From CAVYGM01 sp963768025 (GTDB taxonomy: Bacteria; Bacteroidota; Bacteroidia; Cytophagales; Spirosomataceae): a stretch of 64,000 nucleotides of DNA. The position numbers and the translations under genes are program-made. Below the pieces are notes generated by a model. It was not told the origin of the DNA. It saw only the letters and a list, made by a program, of their open reading frames with translations, and searched no databases. Where the stretch lies: NCBI GenBank assembly GCA_963768025.1, contig CAVYGM010000033.1, positions 87,737 through 151,736 on the forward strand, written 5' to 3'. This document shows positions 16,710 to 26,056 of the stretch, piece after piece; within the stretch, counting starts at the first letter, position 1; every line of letters begins with the position of its first letter.

Positions 16710-18405
16710 TCAAACTTCCAAGGATCTGACCAGGGTGAAGGATTGGGTAACATTCTTACTGCTTGTTGCCCCGATAGTCTTTTTTTATTTTATTTCGATC
16801 AAGTACACCGTAAACATTCCCTGGTTCGATGATTTTGAGAGCATTTCAAATTTTCTCCTGAATTGGGTCCACGCGGATAGTATTTCTGGAAAAATAGAAT
16901 CGCTCATTCGTCCTCACAACGAGCATCGGGTGCTTACAGCACGTCTGCTGGTATTGGTGCAGTACTGGGTATCCGGGCATACCAATTTCAGGGCACTTAC
17001 CTTCCTGGGCAATTTGTCCGTATTTGGCATCTTAGCCGTCATTGCTGTCAATTTCAGACGAAGCAATAGAAATCTCGTTTGGTTACTCCCAACCGTACCG
17101 TTCCTGTTTAATCTGCAATACTATGCCATGACCACGATGACCATCATGTCGATGCAATACCAAATGGTCATTTTTCTGTCTTTCCTTTCTTTGTATTTCC
17201 TTTCCAAGGGTACCAAAGTAGCTCTGATGATTTCCCTTCTCATCGCCATTCTGGATTCTTTCAGCATGGGAAATGGAATGATGGTTTGGCCCTCGGGAGT
17301 GATACTTTTACTCTTTCGCTTTCAGCGCTCTACCTTTGTCATCTGGTGTATATCTGCCATTTTCTCTATCTTTTTTTATTTTCATGGCCACGATTTTGTC
17401 CAGGGAAATGACGAGGCCTTTGGCTATATTTTGGCAAATCCTGTAAAGGTTTTGGTAGGTTCCCTAGCAATGTTAGGGGGGATCTTCGATATAGTCCCCC
17501 CTATTTCCTTTTCCAAAAGGATGGTAATTCCGGTTATTGCCGGATTCACCATCACCGTTTTCTTGCTACTTATTGTATCGTTAGCCCTAATTCGCCTTTA
17601 CAAACCTCATTCAAAACTTTACCAAAAGTTCAGCAGCACGTTCCCTTATATTTCGCTGGAACGTATGGAGGCAAAAGAATTCTCATTTTGGATTTCGGCC
17701 TTAGCCTACCTCTTCATAAGCATGATCCTGGTAGTTTTTTTTAGAACAAGGTTCAACTTCGAACTTGTCCTGTGGAGTACCTACAAAATTTATCCAGGCA
17801 CATTTGCGGCTATTACCTTTCTGCTTTTTATACGAGTATATACCGGAAGAAAACCGTCCGTATTTCTCTGGCTTGCGTATGCACTGGCTCTGATTACGTG
17901 CGTTTCCTCTTATTGGTACTACATTCCCGAAGTGGAGACAACAAGGCTTGGCCGAATAGCTTACGCCTTTAATCAGCGAATGAATGGGATCGGATTAAGC
18001 GCTACAAAGGGAACAACCTTTGAAACGATGATTCAGGAAATCTTGCAAGAATCAGAAGATAGGGGATTCTATAAAATCCCAGTACCAACCATCCATCCGG
18101 ATGAAAGTAGAATAATCAGAGGGGAAATAGCCAGGAGTTTTCAATATGATTCTTTGATCAAAACCGAGGAGAATACCCTTATCAAGCTGAGGCTACCATC
18201 GCCTCTCAACCTGGCAAATAAAGGCGGAAACACTTTTGCGCTACTACGCTCAGATACTAATTTGTACGCGTTCCCCTTTGTAAATCAAGTTGCCTATTGC
18301 CTTACCAGCACCATGTACTCCGGCAACTATGCTGTTGAGCTTTGGGTCATTGAGGGCACCCAAAGCAAGTGGGCCTCAACGAATAAGAGTATTGAAATCA
18401 AATAG
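16702..18405 (+). CDS. Polytopic membrane protein, GT-C-like, function unknown
   Basis: 567 residues with about ten to eleven hydrophobic helices and a soluble C-terminal domain of about 140 residues. The first loop carries WFDDFESISNFLLNWVHADS and HNEHRVLTARLL, an acidic-pair-then-His pattern like that of GT-C sugar transferases. I do not recognise a named family. It overlaps the upstream stop by eight bases. The last domain (from about residue 430) looks like a beta-rich extracytoplasmic module. Confidence 0.65.
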   Translation: MISQTSKDLTRVKDWVTFLLLVAPIVFFYFISIKYTVNIPWFDDFESISNFLLNWVHADSISGKIESLIRPHNEHRVLTARLLVLVQYWVSGHTNFRALTFLGNLSVFGILAVIAVNFRRSNRNLVWLLPTVPFLFNLQYYAMTTMTIMSMQYQMVIFLSFLSLYFLSKGTKVALMISLLIAILDSFSMGNGMMVWPSGVILLLFRFQRSTFVIWCISAIFSIFFYFHGHDFVQGNDEAFGYILANPVKVLVGSLAMLGGIFDIVPPISFSKRMVIPVIAGFTITVFLLLIVSLALIRLYKPHSKLYQKFSSTFPYISLERMEAKEFSFWISALAYLFISMILVVFFRTRFNFELVLWSTYKIYPGTFAAITFLLFIRVYTGRKPSVFLWLAYALALITCVSSYWYYIPEVETTRLGRIAYAFNQRMNGIGLSATKGTTFETMIQEILQESEDRGFYKIPVPTIHPDESRIIRGEIARSFQYDSLIKTEENTLIKLRLPSPLNLANKGGNTFALLRSDTNLYAFPFVNQVAYCLTSTMYSGNYAVELWVIEGTQSKWASTNKSIEIK

Positions 18406-18662
18406 CGTGAACGAATACGGCCACCAAGACTAGTTACCCCTTCATTCAGGTAGCACCCTTAAGGCGCGGGCACAGAGCAGCCTTCCTAACCCATAAAGTA
18501 TATCCCCAAGCTAGCGATGTGCTAGGACTTATGAAACAGAACAGTATTTTTGCCATCAGATCTAACAACTTTTTCATTTGGAGGCTGATCCTTACCTATC
18601 CGTTAACGCCACCTTTTTTATCATAAAAGAAAAAATCGCCAACCGCGCGTACGTCCGAGCTG

Positions 18663-20132
18663 ATGCTGTTTAACTCCCTCCAATTCATTCTTTTCTTTAT
18701 TGTCGTCACGGTAGCCTATTTTAGTCTGTCGTGGCGGGGGCGATGGATGCTGCTGCTGGGGGCGAGCTGCTACTTCTACATGGTGTTCAAGCCGGTGTAT
18801 ATTCTCATCCTATTTGGCACCATCATCATTGACTACATCGCGGGGCTTTGGATCGAAAAAACGCAGGATCAGCGAAAACGAAAACTCCTGCTGGTTATCA
18901 GCCTGATTTCCAATATCGGAATTCTGGCGTTCTTCAAGTACTACGATTTCCTGAGTGACTCCGCCAACGGTTTTTTCAACCTGCTCCATCTGGGTCCACA
19001 AGTCCCTCCGCTAGGCGGCTTAATCCCGCAGCGAATAGCCGAGTGGATTACCAACGGCGCGGGGCAAGTGCTACTACCCATCGGGCTTTCGTTTCATACC
19101 TTTCAGGCTATGAGCTATACCATTGAGGTATACCGGGGCAATCAGAAGGCAGAGCACCATTTTGGTATTTACGCCCTGTACGTGATGTTTTACCCGCAGC
19201 TGGTGGCCGGGCCCATCGAGCGCCCCCAAAATATGCTCTTCCAGTTCCATTCGTATTTTAAGTACGACTTTGAGCAGGTAAAGGCGGGTCTGATGCAGAT
19301 GGCCTTCGGGATGTTCAAGAAAGTGGTGATCGGTGACCGGCTGGCGCTGATGATCGACTACGCCTACGAGAACTCTTACGAGCATAACGGCCTCACCATG
19401 CTGGTAGCGACCCTATTCTTTACGTTCCGGATTTACTGCGATTTTTCGGGCTATTCGGATATTGCCATTGGCGCGGCGCGGGTAATGGGCTTCACGCTGA
19501 TGGATAACTTCCGAACTCCTTACGAGGCTACCTCCATCTCGGAGTTCTGGGCGCGGTGGCATATTTCCCTATCCACCTGGTTTAGAGATTACCTGTACAT
19601 TCCGCTGGGTGGCAACCGCAAAGGGGAGTACCGGCGTTACTTCAATCAGTTTACGGTATTCCTGGTGAGTGGCCTGTGGCACGGAGCTAGCTGGAACTAC
19701 GTGATTTGGGGCAGTCTGCACGGACTGTACCTGGTACTGGCCTCTGTGCGCGACAAATGGCTCAAAAAAGCAGGGATTACCCTTCCCAAAAATCGGTTTG
19801 TTACAATTTTCAATCTCCTTTTCACCTTCACTCTGGTATCCCTTTCCTGGGTATTTTTTAGAAATGACAAGGCACCGGTGCGGCAGGCCTTCTCTATTCT
19901 TCGCAAAATATTTACCCTTTCCTGGGATGAACCCCTTCGTTCCCCGCTCAACGCGGTAGAGATGTGGTTCTGTGTGGCTCTCATCGCTTTCCTGTTGATA
20001 AAAGAGCATTATTTCCTCAAAATCCCTACCCGGAATACCGCGTTTTTCTACACTCTTTTTGCTTTCCTCTGCGTCGTCATCTACTTCTTCGGTGTCTTTA
20101 CGTCCAACCAGTTCATCTATTTTCAGTTTTAG
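18663..20132 (+). CDS. MBOAT-family O-acyltransferase (AlgI-like)
   Basis: 489-residue membrane-bound O-acyltransferase. The conserved active-site His is at 340 in SGLWHGASWNYVIWG; the partner His300 lies in ARWHISLSTWFRDYLYIPLG. The segment FYPQLVAGPIERPQNML is also a family hallmark. AlgI/DltB-like members acylate exported glycans or teichoic acids. It comes after two GT-C-like proteins and a GtrB-like enzyme, so acylation of the same surface glycan is plausible. It is 257 bases after the previous stop, so it may have its own promoter. No SGNH/AlgJ-like partner is visible. Confidence 0.93.
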   Translation: MLFNSLQFILFFIVVTVAYFSLSWRGRWMLLLGASCYFYMVFKPVYILILFGTIIIDYIAGLWIEKTQDQRKRKLLLVISLISNIGILAFFKYYDFLSDSANGFFNLLHLGPQVPPLGGLIPQRIAEWITNGAGQVLLPIGLSFHTFQAMSYTIEVYRGNQKAEHHFGIYALYVMFYPQLVAGPIERPQNMLFQFHSYFKYDFEQVKAGLMQMAFGMFKKVVIGDRLALMIDYAYENSYEHNGLTMLVATLFFTFRIYCDFSGYSDIAIGAARVMGFTLMDNFRTPYEATSISEFWARWHISLSTWFRDYLYIPLGGNRKGEYRRYFNQFTVFLVSGLWHGASWNYVIWGSLHGLYLVLASVRDKWLKKAGITLPKNRFVTIFNLLFTFTLVSLSWVFFRNDKAPVRQAFSILRKIFTLSWDEPLRSPLNAVEMWFCVALIAFLLIKEHYFLKIPTRNTAFFYTLFAFLCVVIYFFGVFTSNQFIYFQF

Positions 20133-20148
20133 GGGAGGTGGTGAGGGC

Positions 20149-20373
20149 TTAGGTTATTAGGTTTTAGGAAAAAACTCAATACCCGTAAATTCTGACAATT
20201 TGACATTTTTTCGACCGGCATTCGGCTATCAGCCATGGGCGGTGAGGTTTTTTTAGGAGGTAAATAGGAGGTATAACAGCTATGTGTTGTGCCAGCAATC
20301 GAACAAAAACTGACATCACAATCTCAATAGCTTTACCTTTAAAAACCTAACCGCTAACAAGCTAATAACCTAA
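20149..20373. repeat. Long-range inverted repeat in the MBOAT-GroES intergenic region
   Basis: TTAGGTTATTAG (20149-20160), just after the MBOAT stop, is exactly complementary to CTAATAACCTAA (20362-20373), just before the GroES-like start. Around them are more degenerate TTAGG/CCTAA copies. The arms border the adjacent coding sequences and enclose about 200 bases. The same layout occurs at 24796-24916. Confidence 0.6.
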
Positions 20374-20389
20374 CTGCTGATTACCTGAC

Positions 20390-20770
20390 ATGCTCGAAAT
20401 AACATCTGACAACCGATTGAGAAGCCTGATTGTGGTAGGAGACCGCGTACTGATCAAACCTAAGAGTCCCAATGACCGCACGCACAGCGGCTTGTACCTA
20501 CCTCCGACTGTCACCGAAAGAGAACAGGTTCAAACGGGTTACGTGATTAAAGTAGGGCCCGGCTACCCCATTCCGGCTGCCGCCGAGGAGGAACCCTGGA
20601 AAGAGACCGAAGAGAGAGTGAAGTACATGCCCCTGCAAGCAAAGGAGGGCGACCTGGCCATTTATCTGCAACGAAACGCCATTGAACTGGAATACGACGG
20701 CGAAACCTACGTTATAGTCCCACAGGCTTCCATCCTGATGCTGGACCGTACCGAAAACCTATTTGACTAA
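20390..20770 (+). CDS. GroES-like co-chaperonin family protein (Cpn10 fold)
   Basis: 126 residues. The core LRSLIVVGDRVLIKPKSPND, the mobile-loop region HSGLYLPPTVTEREQVQTGY and the GDLAIYLQRNAIELEYDGETY section follow the Cpn10 fold. It is longer than classical GroES because of an insertion of about 20 residues (AAAEEEPWKETEERVKYMPL) in the middle. No groEL is beside it. It is probably a solitary GroES-like protein common in Bacteroidota rather than the main co-chaperonin. It stops nine bases before the next gene. Confidence 0.85.
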   Translation: MLEITSDNRLRSLIVVGDRVLIKPKSPNDRTHSGLYLPPTVTEREQVQTGYVIKVGPGYPIPAAAEEEPWKETEERVKYMPLQAKEGDLAIYLQRNAIELEYDGETYVIVPQASILMLDRTENLFD

Positions 20771-20779
20771 ACCAACCTT

Positions 20780-21202
20780 ATGATCCATTCGCTGCTATAC
20801 TCCTTCCTCGCCGTGCCGTTGTTGATGGCCACCCTGGCAGAAACTCCCCTCTGGGAAAAACTGGAACGACTTACCTGGAAAAACCGGGTAGTAGTGGTCT
20901 ATGCGCCCATAGACGGTTCCCGACAGATGCAACAACAGGTGCAGGCTTTGTCGCAAAAGACCGCCGGCATAAAGGAGCGTGACATGGTGGTGATCGAATG
21001 CGTTGGATCTACGCTGAGTAGCGAAGACAAAAACGTGATCAACCGCCGTTTCAGCCACGACCTCTCCAAGTTTGGCGTATGGCTGATTGGGAAGGATGGT
21101 GGTGTGAAGCTAAGCAGCGCCACGGCCGTCACGGCCGAAAAACTATTTGACCTGATTGATACCATGCCCATGCGGCAGTCTGAAATGAAGCGTGGCGAGT
21201 GA
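20780..21202 (+). CDS. DUF4174-domain secreted protein
   Basis: 140 residues with a hydrophobic N-terminus that looks like a signal peptide. The rest (LTWKNRVVVVYAPIDGSRQM, DLSKFGVWLIGKDGGVKLSS) follows DUF4174, a thioredoxin-like-shaped domain without the CXXC motif. Function is unknown. It starts nine bases after the GroES-like gene, suggesting co-transcription, and is convergent with the lipocalin gene at a seven-base gap. Confidence 0.8.
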   Translation: MIHSLLYSFLAVPLLMATLAETPLWEKLERLTWKNRVVVVYAPIDGSRQMQQQVQALSQKTAGIKERDMVVIECVGSTLSSEDKNVINRRFSHDLSKFGVWLIGKDGGVKLSSATAVTAEKLFDLIDTMPMRQSEMKRGE

Positions 21203-21209
21203 GCTAGCC

Positions 21210-21623
21210 TTAGATGCGTTGATAGGTATACGAGCAGCCCTCAAAACACACGGGCACGATGGTCAGTCGGTTGTTCGATACCTCGTACCCCCACTGTACT
21301 TCCTGGGCAAAGGTAGCTTTGTCGTCAAACTTAATGCGAATCTCGCCACTCGATACAATGCGAAATTCCCCCGAGCCCACTAGGGGGGTCTGGAACTGAC
21401 CAGGCTGGGGAATTCGTTCAATGAATGAGCCGTTTTTTTTGAATTCCAGGGTTTGGGAACGAACGGCGGTTGCGACCTGAGGAGTACAGTTACCATTGCC
21501 GGGGCTGACACAATATTCGATAAGTTGCCAGGTGCCCAGAATCTGCTCCTCCTGAGGAGTCAGCTCTTTTCGGCTGCACGCAATCAGGTAAACGATACTT
21601 AGAAATAAGACTATTTTTTTCAT
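21210..21623 (-). CDS. Lipocalin-like lipoprotein
   Basis: 137 residues. The signal peptide ends in a lipobox, LIAC with Cys16, so it should be anchored to a membrane. The mature part opens with ILGTWQLIEY, the lipocalin G-X-W motif, and continues with the beta-strand pattern QTLEFKKNGSFIERI typical of small Bacteroidota lipocalin-like proteins. Four mature cysteines may form disulphides. Ligand unknown. Confidence 0.8.
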   Translation of the reverse strand: MKKIVLFLSIVYLIACSRKELTPQEEQILGTWQLIEYCVSPGNGNCTPQVATAVRSQTLEFKKNGSFIERIPQPGQFQTPLVGSGEFRIVSSGEIRIKFDDKATFAQEVQWGYEVSNNRLTIVPVCFEGCSYTYQRI

Positions 21624-21710
21624 TTGGATTCATCATGTTTCTTCACTCTTTGACCCTTCAAGCTCCAAAAAGGTTGGAATGAGAACCCACAATCCTAGCT
21701 CCGGTACCCC

Positions 21711-22691
21711 ATGCCCGTATTGCATACCCAGGACCATCAGGCCCCATTCTGGCTACCCAACGGCCATTTTCAGAGTATCTTTCCTGCCTTATTCCGGAAG
21801 ATCAAACATGTGACCTACACCCGTGAAAAAATCACGACCGACGACAACGATTTTCTGAATCTGGACTGGGCCAAAACCACAAAACCGGCCAAAGGACTGG
21901 TGATTCTGTCGCACGGGCTGGAAGGTGACAGCAACCGGCAGTATATCCTGGGCATGGTGCGGGCCCTGACTCGCCACGGCTACGATTGCCTGGCCTGGAA
22001 CTACCGCAGCTGCGGGGGAGAGATGAACCAGCAGGTGCGGTTTTACCATAGCGGCGCTACCGACGACCTCGATCTGGTGGTGCAGCATGCTCTGAAAAAA
22101 GGGCATGATATCCTGTTCCTGATGGGGTTTAGTCTGGGGGGAAACCTGACGCTGAAATACCTGGGCGAAAGAGGTACCCAACTTGCCTCCCAAATCAGGA
22201 AAGCGGTGGTTTTCAGCGTACCGATGGATTTGCTGGCGTGCAGTCGGGCCATCGAAAAACCAGGAAACTGGCTGTACCTAAAACGGTTTCTGTCCTCCCT
22301 GAAACCAAAAGTGAGCGAAAAAGCAAAAGCATTTCCTGACCACATCAGCGTGGGAGATTATAGGCGAGTCAAAACTTTCTATGATTTCGACCACATATAT
22401 ACTGCCGCCCTGCATGGCTTCGCGGGGGCGGATGACTACTACGCCCGCAATAGCTCCAAGCGCTTCGTAGAGCATATTTCCATTCCCACCCTGATTGTCA
22501 ACGCCCTAAACGACCCGCTGGTACCCTCCGACAGTTTACCTCAGGATATTATAGCCAAGATGCCTCAGGTATGGCTTGAACTCACCGAAGCCGGGGGCCA
22601 CTGTGGCTTTCGGCCCCATCGGGTATTGGAGGATTTGTACTGGTCGGAGAAACGGGCGGTGGAATTTTTGGGCGGCGATTCAGGATTATAG
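21711..22691 (+). CDS. YheT-family alpha/beta hydrolase
   Basis: 326-residue hydrolase. The catalytic triad is visible: Ser141 in the nucleophile elbow GFSLGG, Asp268 in NALNDPLVPS and His297 in EAGGHCGF. The region LSHGLEGDSNRQYILGMVRA and WNYRSCGGEMN are YheT/ABHD1-3 signatures. Substrates of this group are lipids or esters; the exact one is unknown. It is a stand-alone gene. Confidence 0.92.
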   Translation: MPVLHTQDHQAPFWLPNGHFQSIFPALFRKIKHVTYTREKITTDDNDFLNLDWAKTTKPAKGLVILSHGLEGDSNRQYILGMVRALTRHGYDCLAWNYRSCGGEMNQQVRFYHSGATDDLDLVVQHALKKGHDILFLMGFSLGGNLTLKYLGERGTQLASQIRKAVVFSVPMDLLACSRAIEKPGNWLYLKRFLSSLKPKVSEKAKAFPDHISVGDYRRVKTFYDFDHIYTAALHGFAGADDYYARNSSKRFVEHISIPTLIVNALNDPLVPSDSLPQDIIAKMPQVWLELTEAGGHCGFRPHRVLEDLYWSEKRAVEFLGGDSGL

Positions 22692-22806
22692 CCAGATACT
22701 ACTAGCCTCACCACCTATTCTTTAACAATAATGGTATTTAATAGTACGTATCCTATATAGCCCCCAGGAAATGTACATTGGTATAGTCCATTCAATATAC
22801 GTTTCG

Positions 22807-22814
22807 TAATTTTG
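22807..22814 (+). promoter_or_regulatory. -7 promoter element for the SerB-SerA gene
   Basis: TAATTTTG is an exact TAnnTTTG match, 61 bases before the ATG at 22875. A TTG at 22778-22780 is a possible -33 but the gap is somewhat long. Confidence 0.5.
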
Positions 22815-22874
22815 TACAAAACCTAGTAGTCATTCTGTATTAACGAGGTAGCCTACCTAATTCCAAATTTCTGC

Positions 22875-24779
22875 ATGCTTACCCAAACACTGAATCCCAC
22901 GTACATTGTCATCGATTTTGACAGTACTTTTACCAAAGTAGAAGGGCTCGACGAACTGGCCCACATCGCTTTGGCTGGTCATAACGACCGGGAGTCCATT
23001 GTGCAACAGATCCGCGATCTGACCGATAAAGGCATGAACGGCGAAATGTCGTTTGCCGAGGGGTTACGTCGTCGCATTGAGTTACTACCGGCCAACCGCT
23101 CCCACATTGAGCTGTTGATTGATTACCTCCGGACCAAAGTATCGGATTCTTTTCAGCGCAATAAAGCATTCATTACCGAAAATGCGGATCATATCTATAT
23201 TGTTTCCAGTGGGTTTAAGGAGTTCATTGTTCCCATCGTGACCGAGCTGGGTATCCGGCCCGACCACGTGTATGCCAATGAGTTCAGGTTCGATGAAGGA
23301 GAAAATATTATTGGAGTAGACGATACCAACGTACTAGCCAGCGATGGCGGCAAGATCAAACTGCTCCGTACCCTGAATCTGGTGGGCGATGTGTATGTGA
23401 TCGGCGACGGCTATACAGATTACGAGCTGCGCGAGTCGGGACTGGCCAACCGCTTTTATGCCTTTACCGAAAACGTCAATCGCCCGCGGGTGGTGCAGGT
23501 AGCCGACCACGTGTCGGGTTCCCTTGACGAATTTTTGTACGATAATAAACTGAGCCGCAGCCAGTCGTACCCAAAAAGCCGCATCAAGGTACTGCTGTTG
23601 GAAAACGTACACCCCGCGGCTGTAAAAGCTTTTGAAGACGAAGGCTTTAAGGTGGAGTTCGTGAAAGGCGCGCTGGACGAAGACGAGCTCTGTGAGCGCA
23701 TCAAGGACGTATCTATCATCGGTATCCGTTCCAAAACCCAGATCACCAAACGCGTGCTCGAAAGCGCCAACCGTCTGATGGCCATCGGGGCGTTTTGCAT
23801 CGGCACCAACCAGATCGACCTCGAAACTGCCACCGAACGCGGTGTGGCCGTGTTCAACGCTCCGTATAGCAACACCCGCTCCGTGGTGGAGCTGGCCGTA
23901 GGTGAGATGATCCTGCTGATCCGAAACATTGTTCCCAAAAGCAACCTGTTGCACCAGGGTATCTGGGATAAATCCGCTAGCGGCAGCTACGAAGTACGGG
24001 GCAAAAAACTAGGCATGGTGGGCTACGGCAGCATCGGCACGCAGCTATCCATCGTGGCCGAAGCGCTGGGGATGGAGGTATACTTCTATGACATTACCGA
24101 CAAGCTCACCATCGGCAACGCCCGCAAGGTACGTTCCTTGCAGGAATTGCTGCAAATTTCGGACGTCATCAGTCTGCACGTGGATGGCCGGAAAGAAAAT
24201 ACCAACATCATCGGCAAGGCAGAGTTTGACCTGATGAAGGACGGGGTTATTTTTATGAACCTCTCCCGCGGTCACGTGGTGGATATCGACGCCCTGGCCG
24301 ACGCCATTAAGAGCGGCAAGGTAGCTGGCGCCGCCGTCGACGTATTCCCCAAAGAGCCCAAAACCAACGACGAAGCCTTCGAAAGCCCCCTCATTGGCCT
24401 GGACAACGTGATCCTGTCGCCGCACATTGGTGGTAGTACCGAAGAAGCCCAGGAGAACATCGGCTACTATGTACCCGGCAAGCTGTTGGAATACATCAAC
24501 AACGGCAGTACCTACGGTAGCGTCAATTTCCCCGAAGTGCAGCTTCCCAAGCTCGGCGACTGCCACCGTCTGCTGCATATCCACGCCAATGTACCGGGCG
24601 TTCTGGCCAAGTTGAACAGTATTTTTGCCAAGCACAACATCAACATTTCGGGTCAGCACCTCAAAACCAACGAAACCATTGGTTATGTAATCGTGGACAT
24701 TTCCAGAAATTACTCCGAGGAGTTTATTCAGGAAATCAAAGCCGTGGAAGGTACCATTCGGTTCCGGATGCTGTACTGA
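22875..24779 (+). CDS. serA: SerB-like HAD phosphatase fused to phosphoglycerate dehydrogenase with ACT domain
   Basis: 634 residues in three parts. Residues 1-220 are a SerB-type HAD domain with motif I DFDST (nucleophile Asp14, acid Asp16), Ser111 in IVSSGF, Lys160 and GDGYTD (177-182). Residues about 236-545 are D-3-phosphoglycerate dehydrogenase with GYGSIG (383-388) and catalytic Arg465, Glu494 and His517. Residues about 563-634 are an ACT domain for serine feedback (HIHANVPGVLAKLNSIFAKH). It would catalyse the first and last steps of serine synthesis. The missing middle step is supplied by the SerC-like gene downstream. All key residues are intact in both catalytic parts. Confidence 0.93.
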   Translation: MLTQTLNPTYIVIDFDSTFTKVEGLDELAHIALAGHNDRESIVQQIRDLTDKGMNGEMSFAEGLRRRIELLPANRSHIELLIDYLRTKVSDSFQRNKAFITENADHIYIVSSGFKEFIVPIVTELGIRPDHVYANEFRFDEGENIIGVDDTNVLASDGGKIKLLRTLNLVGDVYVIGDGYTDYELRESGLANRFYAFTENVNRPRVVQVADHVSGSLDEFLYDNKLSRSQSYPKSRIKVLLLENVHPAAVKAFEDEGFKVEFVKGALDEDELCERIKDVSIIGIRSKTQITKRVLESANRLMAIGAFCIGTNQIDLETATERGVAVFNAPYSNTRSVVELAVGEMILLIRNIVPKSNLLHQGIWDKSASGSYEVRGKKLGMVGYGSIGTQLSIVAEALGMEVYFYDITDKLTIGNARKVRSLQELLQISDVISLHVDGRKENTNIIGKAEFDLMKDGVIFMNLSRGHVVDIDALADAIKSGKVAGAAVDVFPKEPKTNDEAFESPLIGLDNVILSPHIGGSTEEAQENIGYYVPGKLLEYINNGSTYGSVNFPEVQLPKLGDCHRLLHIHANVPGVLAKLNSIFAKHNINISGQHLKTNETIGYVIVDISRNYSEEFIQEIKAVEGTIRFRMLY

Positions 24780-24795
24780 TATTGGTTGATTAGTT

Positions 24796-24916
24796 ATTGG
24801 TGGATTGGTTACTGGTAGATTGGTTATTGGGGTTGATTTGAGGATAGGAAACCCTATGCTTAAATACCTGTTTTTAATTTACAGATTAACAAATAACTGA
24901 TAACCAATCCACCAAT
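24796..24916. repeat. Inverted repeat between the SerB-SerA gene and the SerC-like gene
   Basis: ATTGGTGGATTGGTTA (24796-24811) is perfectly complementary to TAACCAATCCACCAAT (24901-24916). Degenerate copies surround both arms (TTGGTTGATTAG, AGATTGGTTATTGG on the left; AATCCACTATTCAACCAATACACCA-type copies on the right). The arms reach nearly to the stop and start codons. Confidence 0.7.
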
Positions 24917-24976
24917 TGCCCAATCCACTATTCAACCAATACACCACTATACCAATAAACCCACTCGTGACGAAAC

Positions 24977-26056
24977 ATGCAATATACCTTTTTTACGCCC
25001 GGCCCGGCTGCTTTATACCCGACTTTTGAGAAGCACGTCAAAACCTTTATTGATCAGCAACTCGGCTCTATTTCGCACCGGAGCCAACAGTACCGCGACC
25101 TCCATAAGTTTACCGTTGACCAGCTGCGCACCCTGCTTTCCATCCCGGATACCCATCAGGTCTTATTCCTTGGATCAGCTTCCGAGGTCTGGGAACGTAT
25201 CCTGCTCAACTGCGTGGAGCACGAGAGTTTTCACCTCGTAAATGGCTCCTTTTCCCAAAAATTCTACGATTACGCGCTCTCCCTGCACAAATTTGCCCAT
25301 AGCCAACAAAAAACCATGGGCGAGGGCTTCGATGCCGCTACTACACAAGTACCCGAGTACGCCGAGGTGATTTGCACCACGCACAACGAAACCAGCTCGG
25401 GCGTTCAAATGCCGGTGGCCGAGATTCATAAACTCAAAAAAAACAATCCCGCCAAACTTCTGGCGGTAGACATGGTATCCTCGGCCCCCTACCCTGCCCT
25501 GGATTATGGTCTGGTGGATACAGCCTTTTTCTCGGTTCAGAAAGCCTTTGGCCTACCCGCCGGCCTGGGCGTGTGGATCGTAAACGAGGCCTGCCTTGCC
25601 AAAGCAGAGCGCTTGCGGCAGTACGATAGCCTCACCATAGGCGCGCACAATGACCTGCCTACGCTCTGGAAAAACGCCAAAAAAAGCGAAACCCCCGCCA
25701 CTCCCAACGTGATGGGAATTTACCTGCTAGGCAAGATTGCGGAGGATTTTAACCGGATCGGCGTAGAAAACCTGAGGAAGGAAACCGAGCACAAAGCAGG
25801 CCTACTCTACGACGCAGTGAAGAAGCACAGCGGGCTGGATGCCTTCGTAAAGGAGCCCCGGCACCAGTCACAAACCGTAGTGGTAGCCAACACCACCCGC
25901 GACTCCGCCGAAGTGATTAATCAACTGAAAGCTCAGGGTATGGTAATAGGGAGCGGCTACGGGGAATATAAGAAAACCCAGGTGCGCATCGCCAATTTCC
26001 CCGCTACCTCCCTGGAGCAGACTGAGAAACTGGTACGGGCGTTGAAGGGGGTGTAG
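24977..26056 (+). CDS. serC: Phosphoserine aminotransferase-like class V aminotransferase
   Basis: 359 residues. It opens FTPGPAALYPTFEKH, as class V aminotransferases do. The PLP lysine is Lys189 in FFSVQKAFGLPAGLG and the pyridine-binding Asp is Asp165 in LLAVDMVSS. The order of residues and length fit the SerC group found in Bacteroidota. The place after a SerA-SerB fusion makes the 3-phosphohydroxypyruvate to phosphoserine step the most likely role. Alanine-glyoxylate type enzymes are the main alternative. The 197-base gap contains the inverted repeat described separately. Confidence 0.85.
   Translation: MQYTFFTPGPAALYPTFEKHVKTFIDQQLGSISHRSQQYRDLHKFTVDQLRTLLSIPDTHQVLFLGSASEVWERILLNCVEHESFHLVNGSFSQKFYDYALSLHKFAHSQQKTMGEGFDAATTQVPEYAEVICTTHNETSSGVQMPVAEIHKLKKNNPAKLLAVDMVSSAPYPALDYGLVDTAFFSVQKAFGLPAGLGVWIVNEACLAKAERLRQYDSLTIGAHNDLPTLWKNAKKSETPATPNVMGIYLLGKIAEDFNRIGVENLRKETEHKAGLLYDAVKKHSGLDAFVKEPRHQSQTVVVANTTRDSAEVINQLKAQGMVIGSGYGEYKKTQVRIANFPATSLEQTEKLVRALKGV

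Noticed and set aside
18531..18626. 31-codon open frame starting MKQNSIFAIRSNNFFIWRLI between the polytopic protein and the MBOAT gene
   Set aside because: No promoter or family match, length well within chance, and the codon pattern is not that of neighbouring genes.
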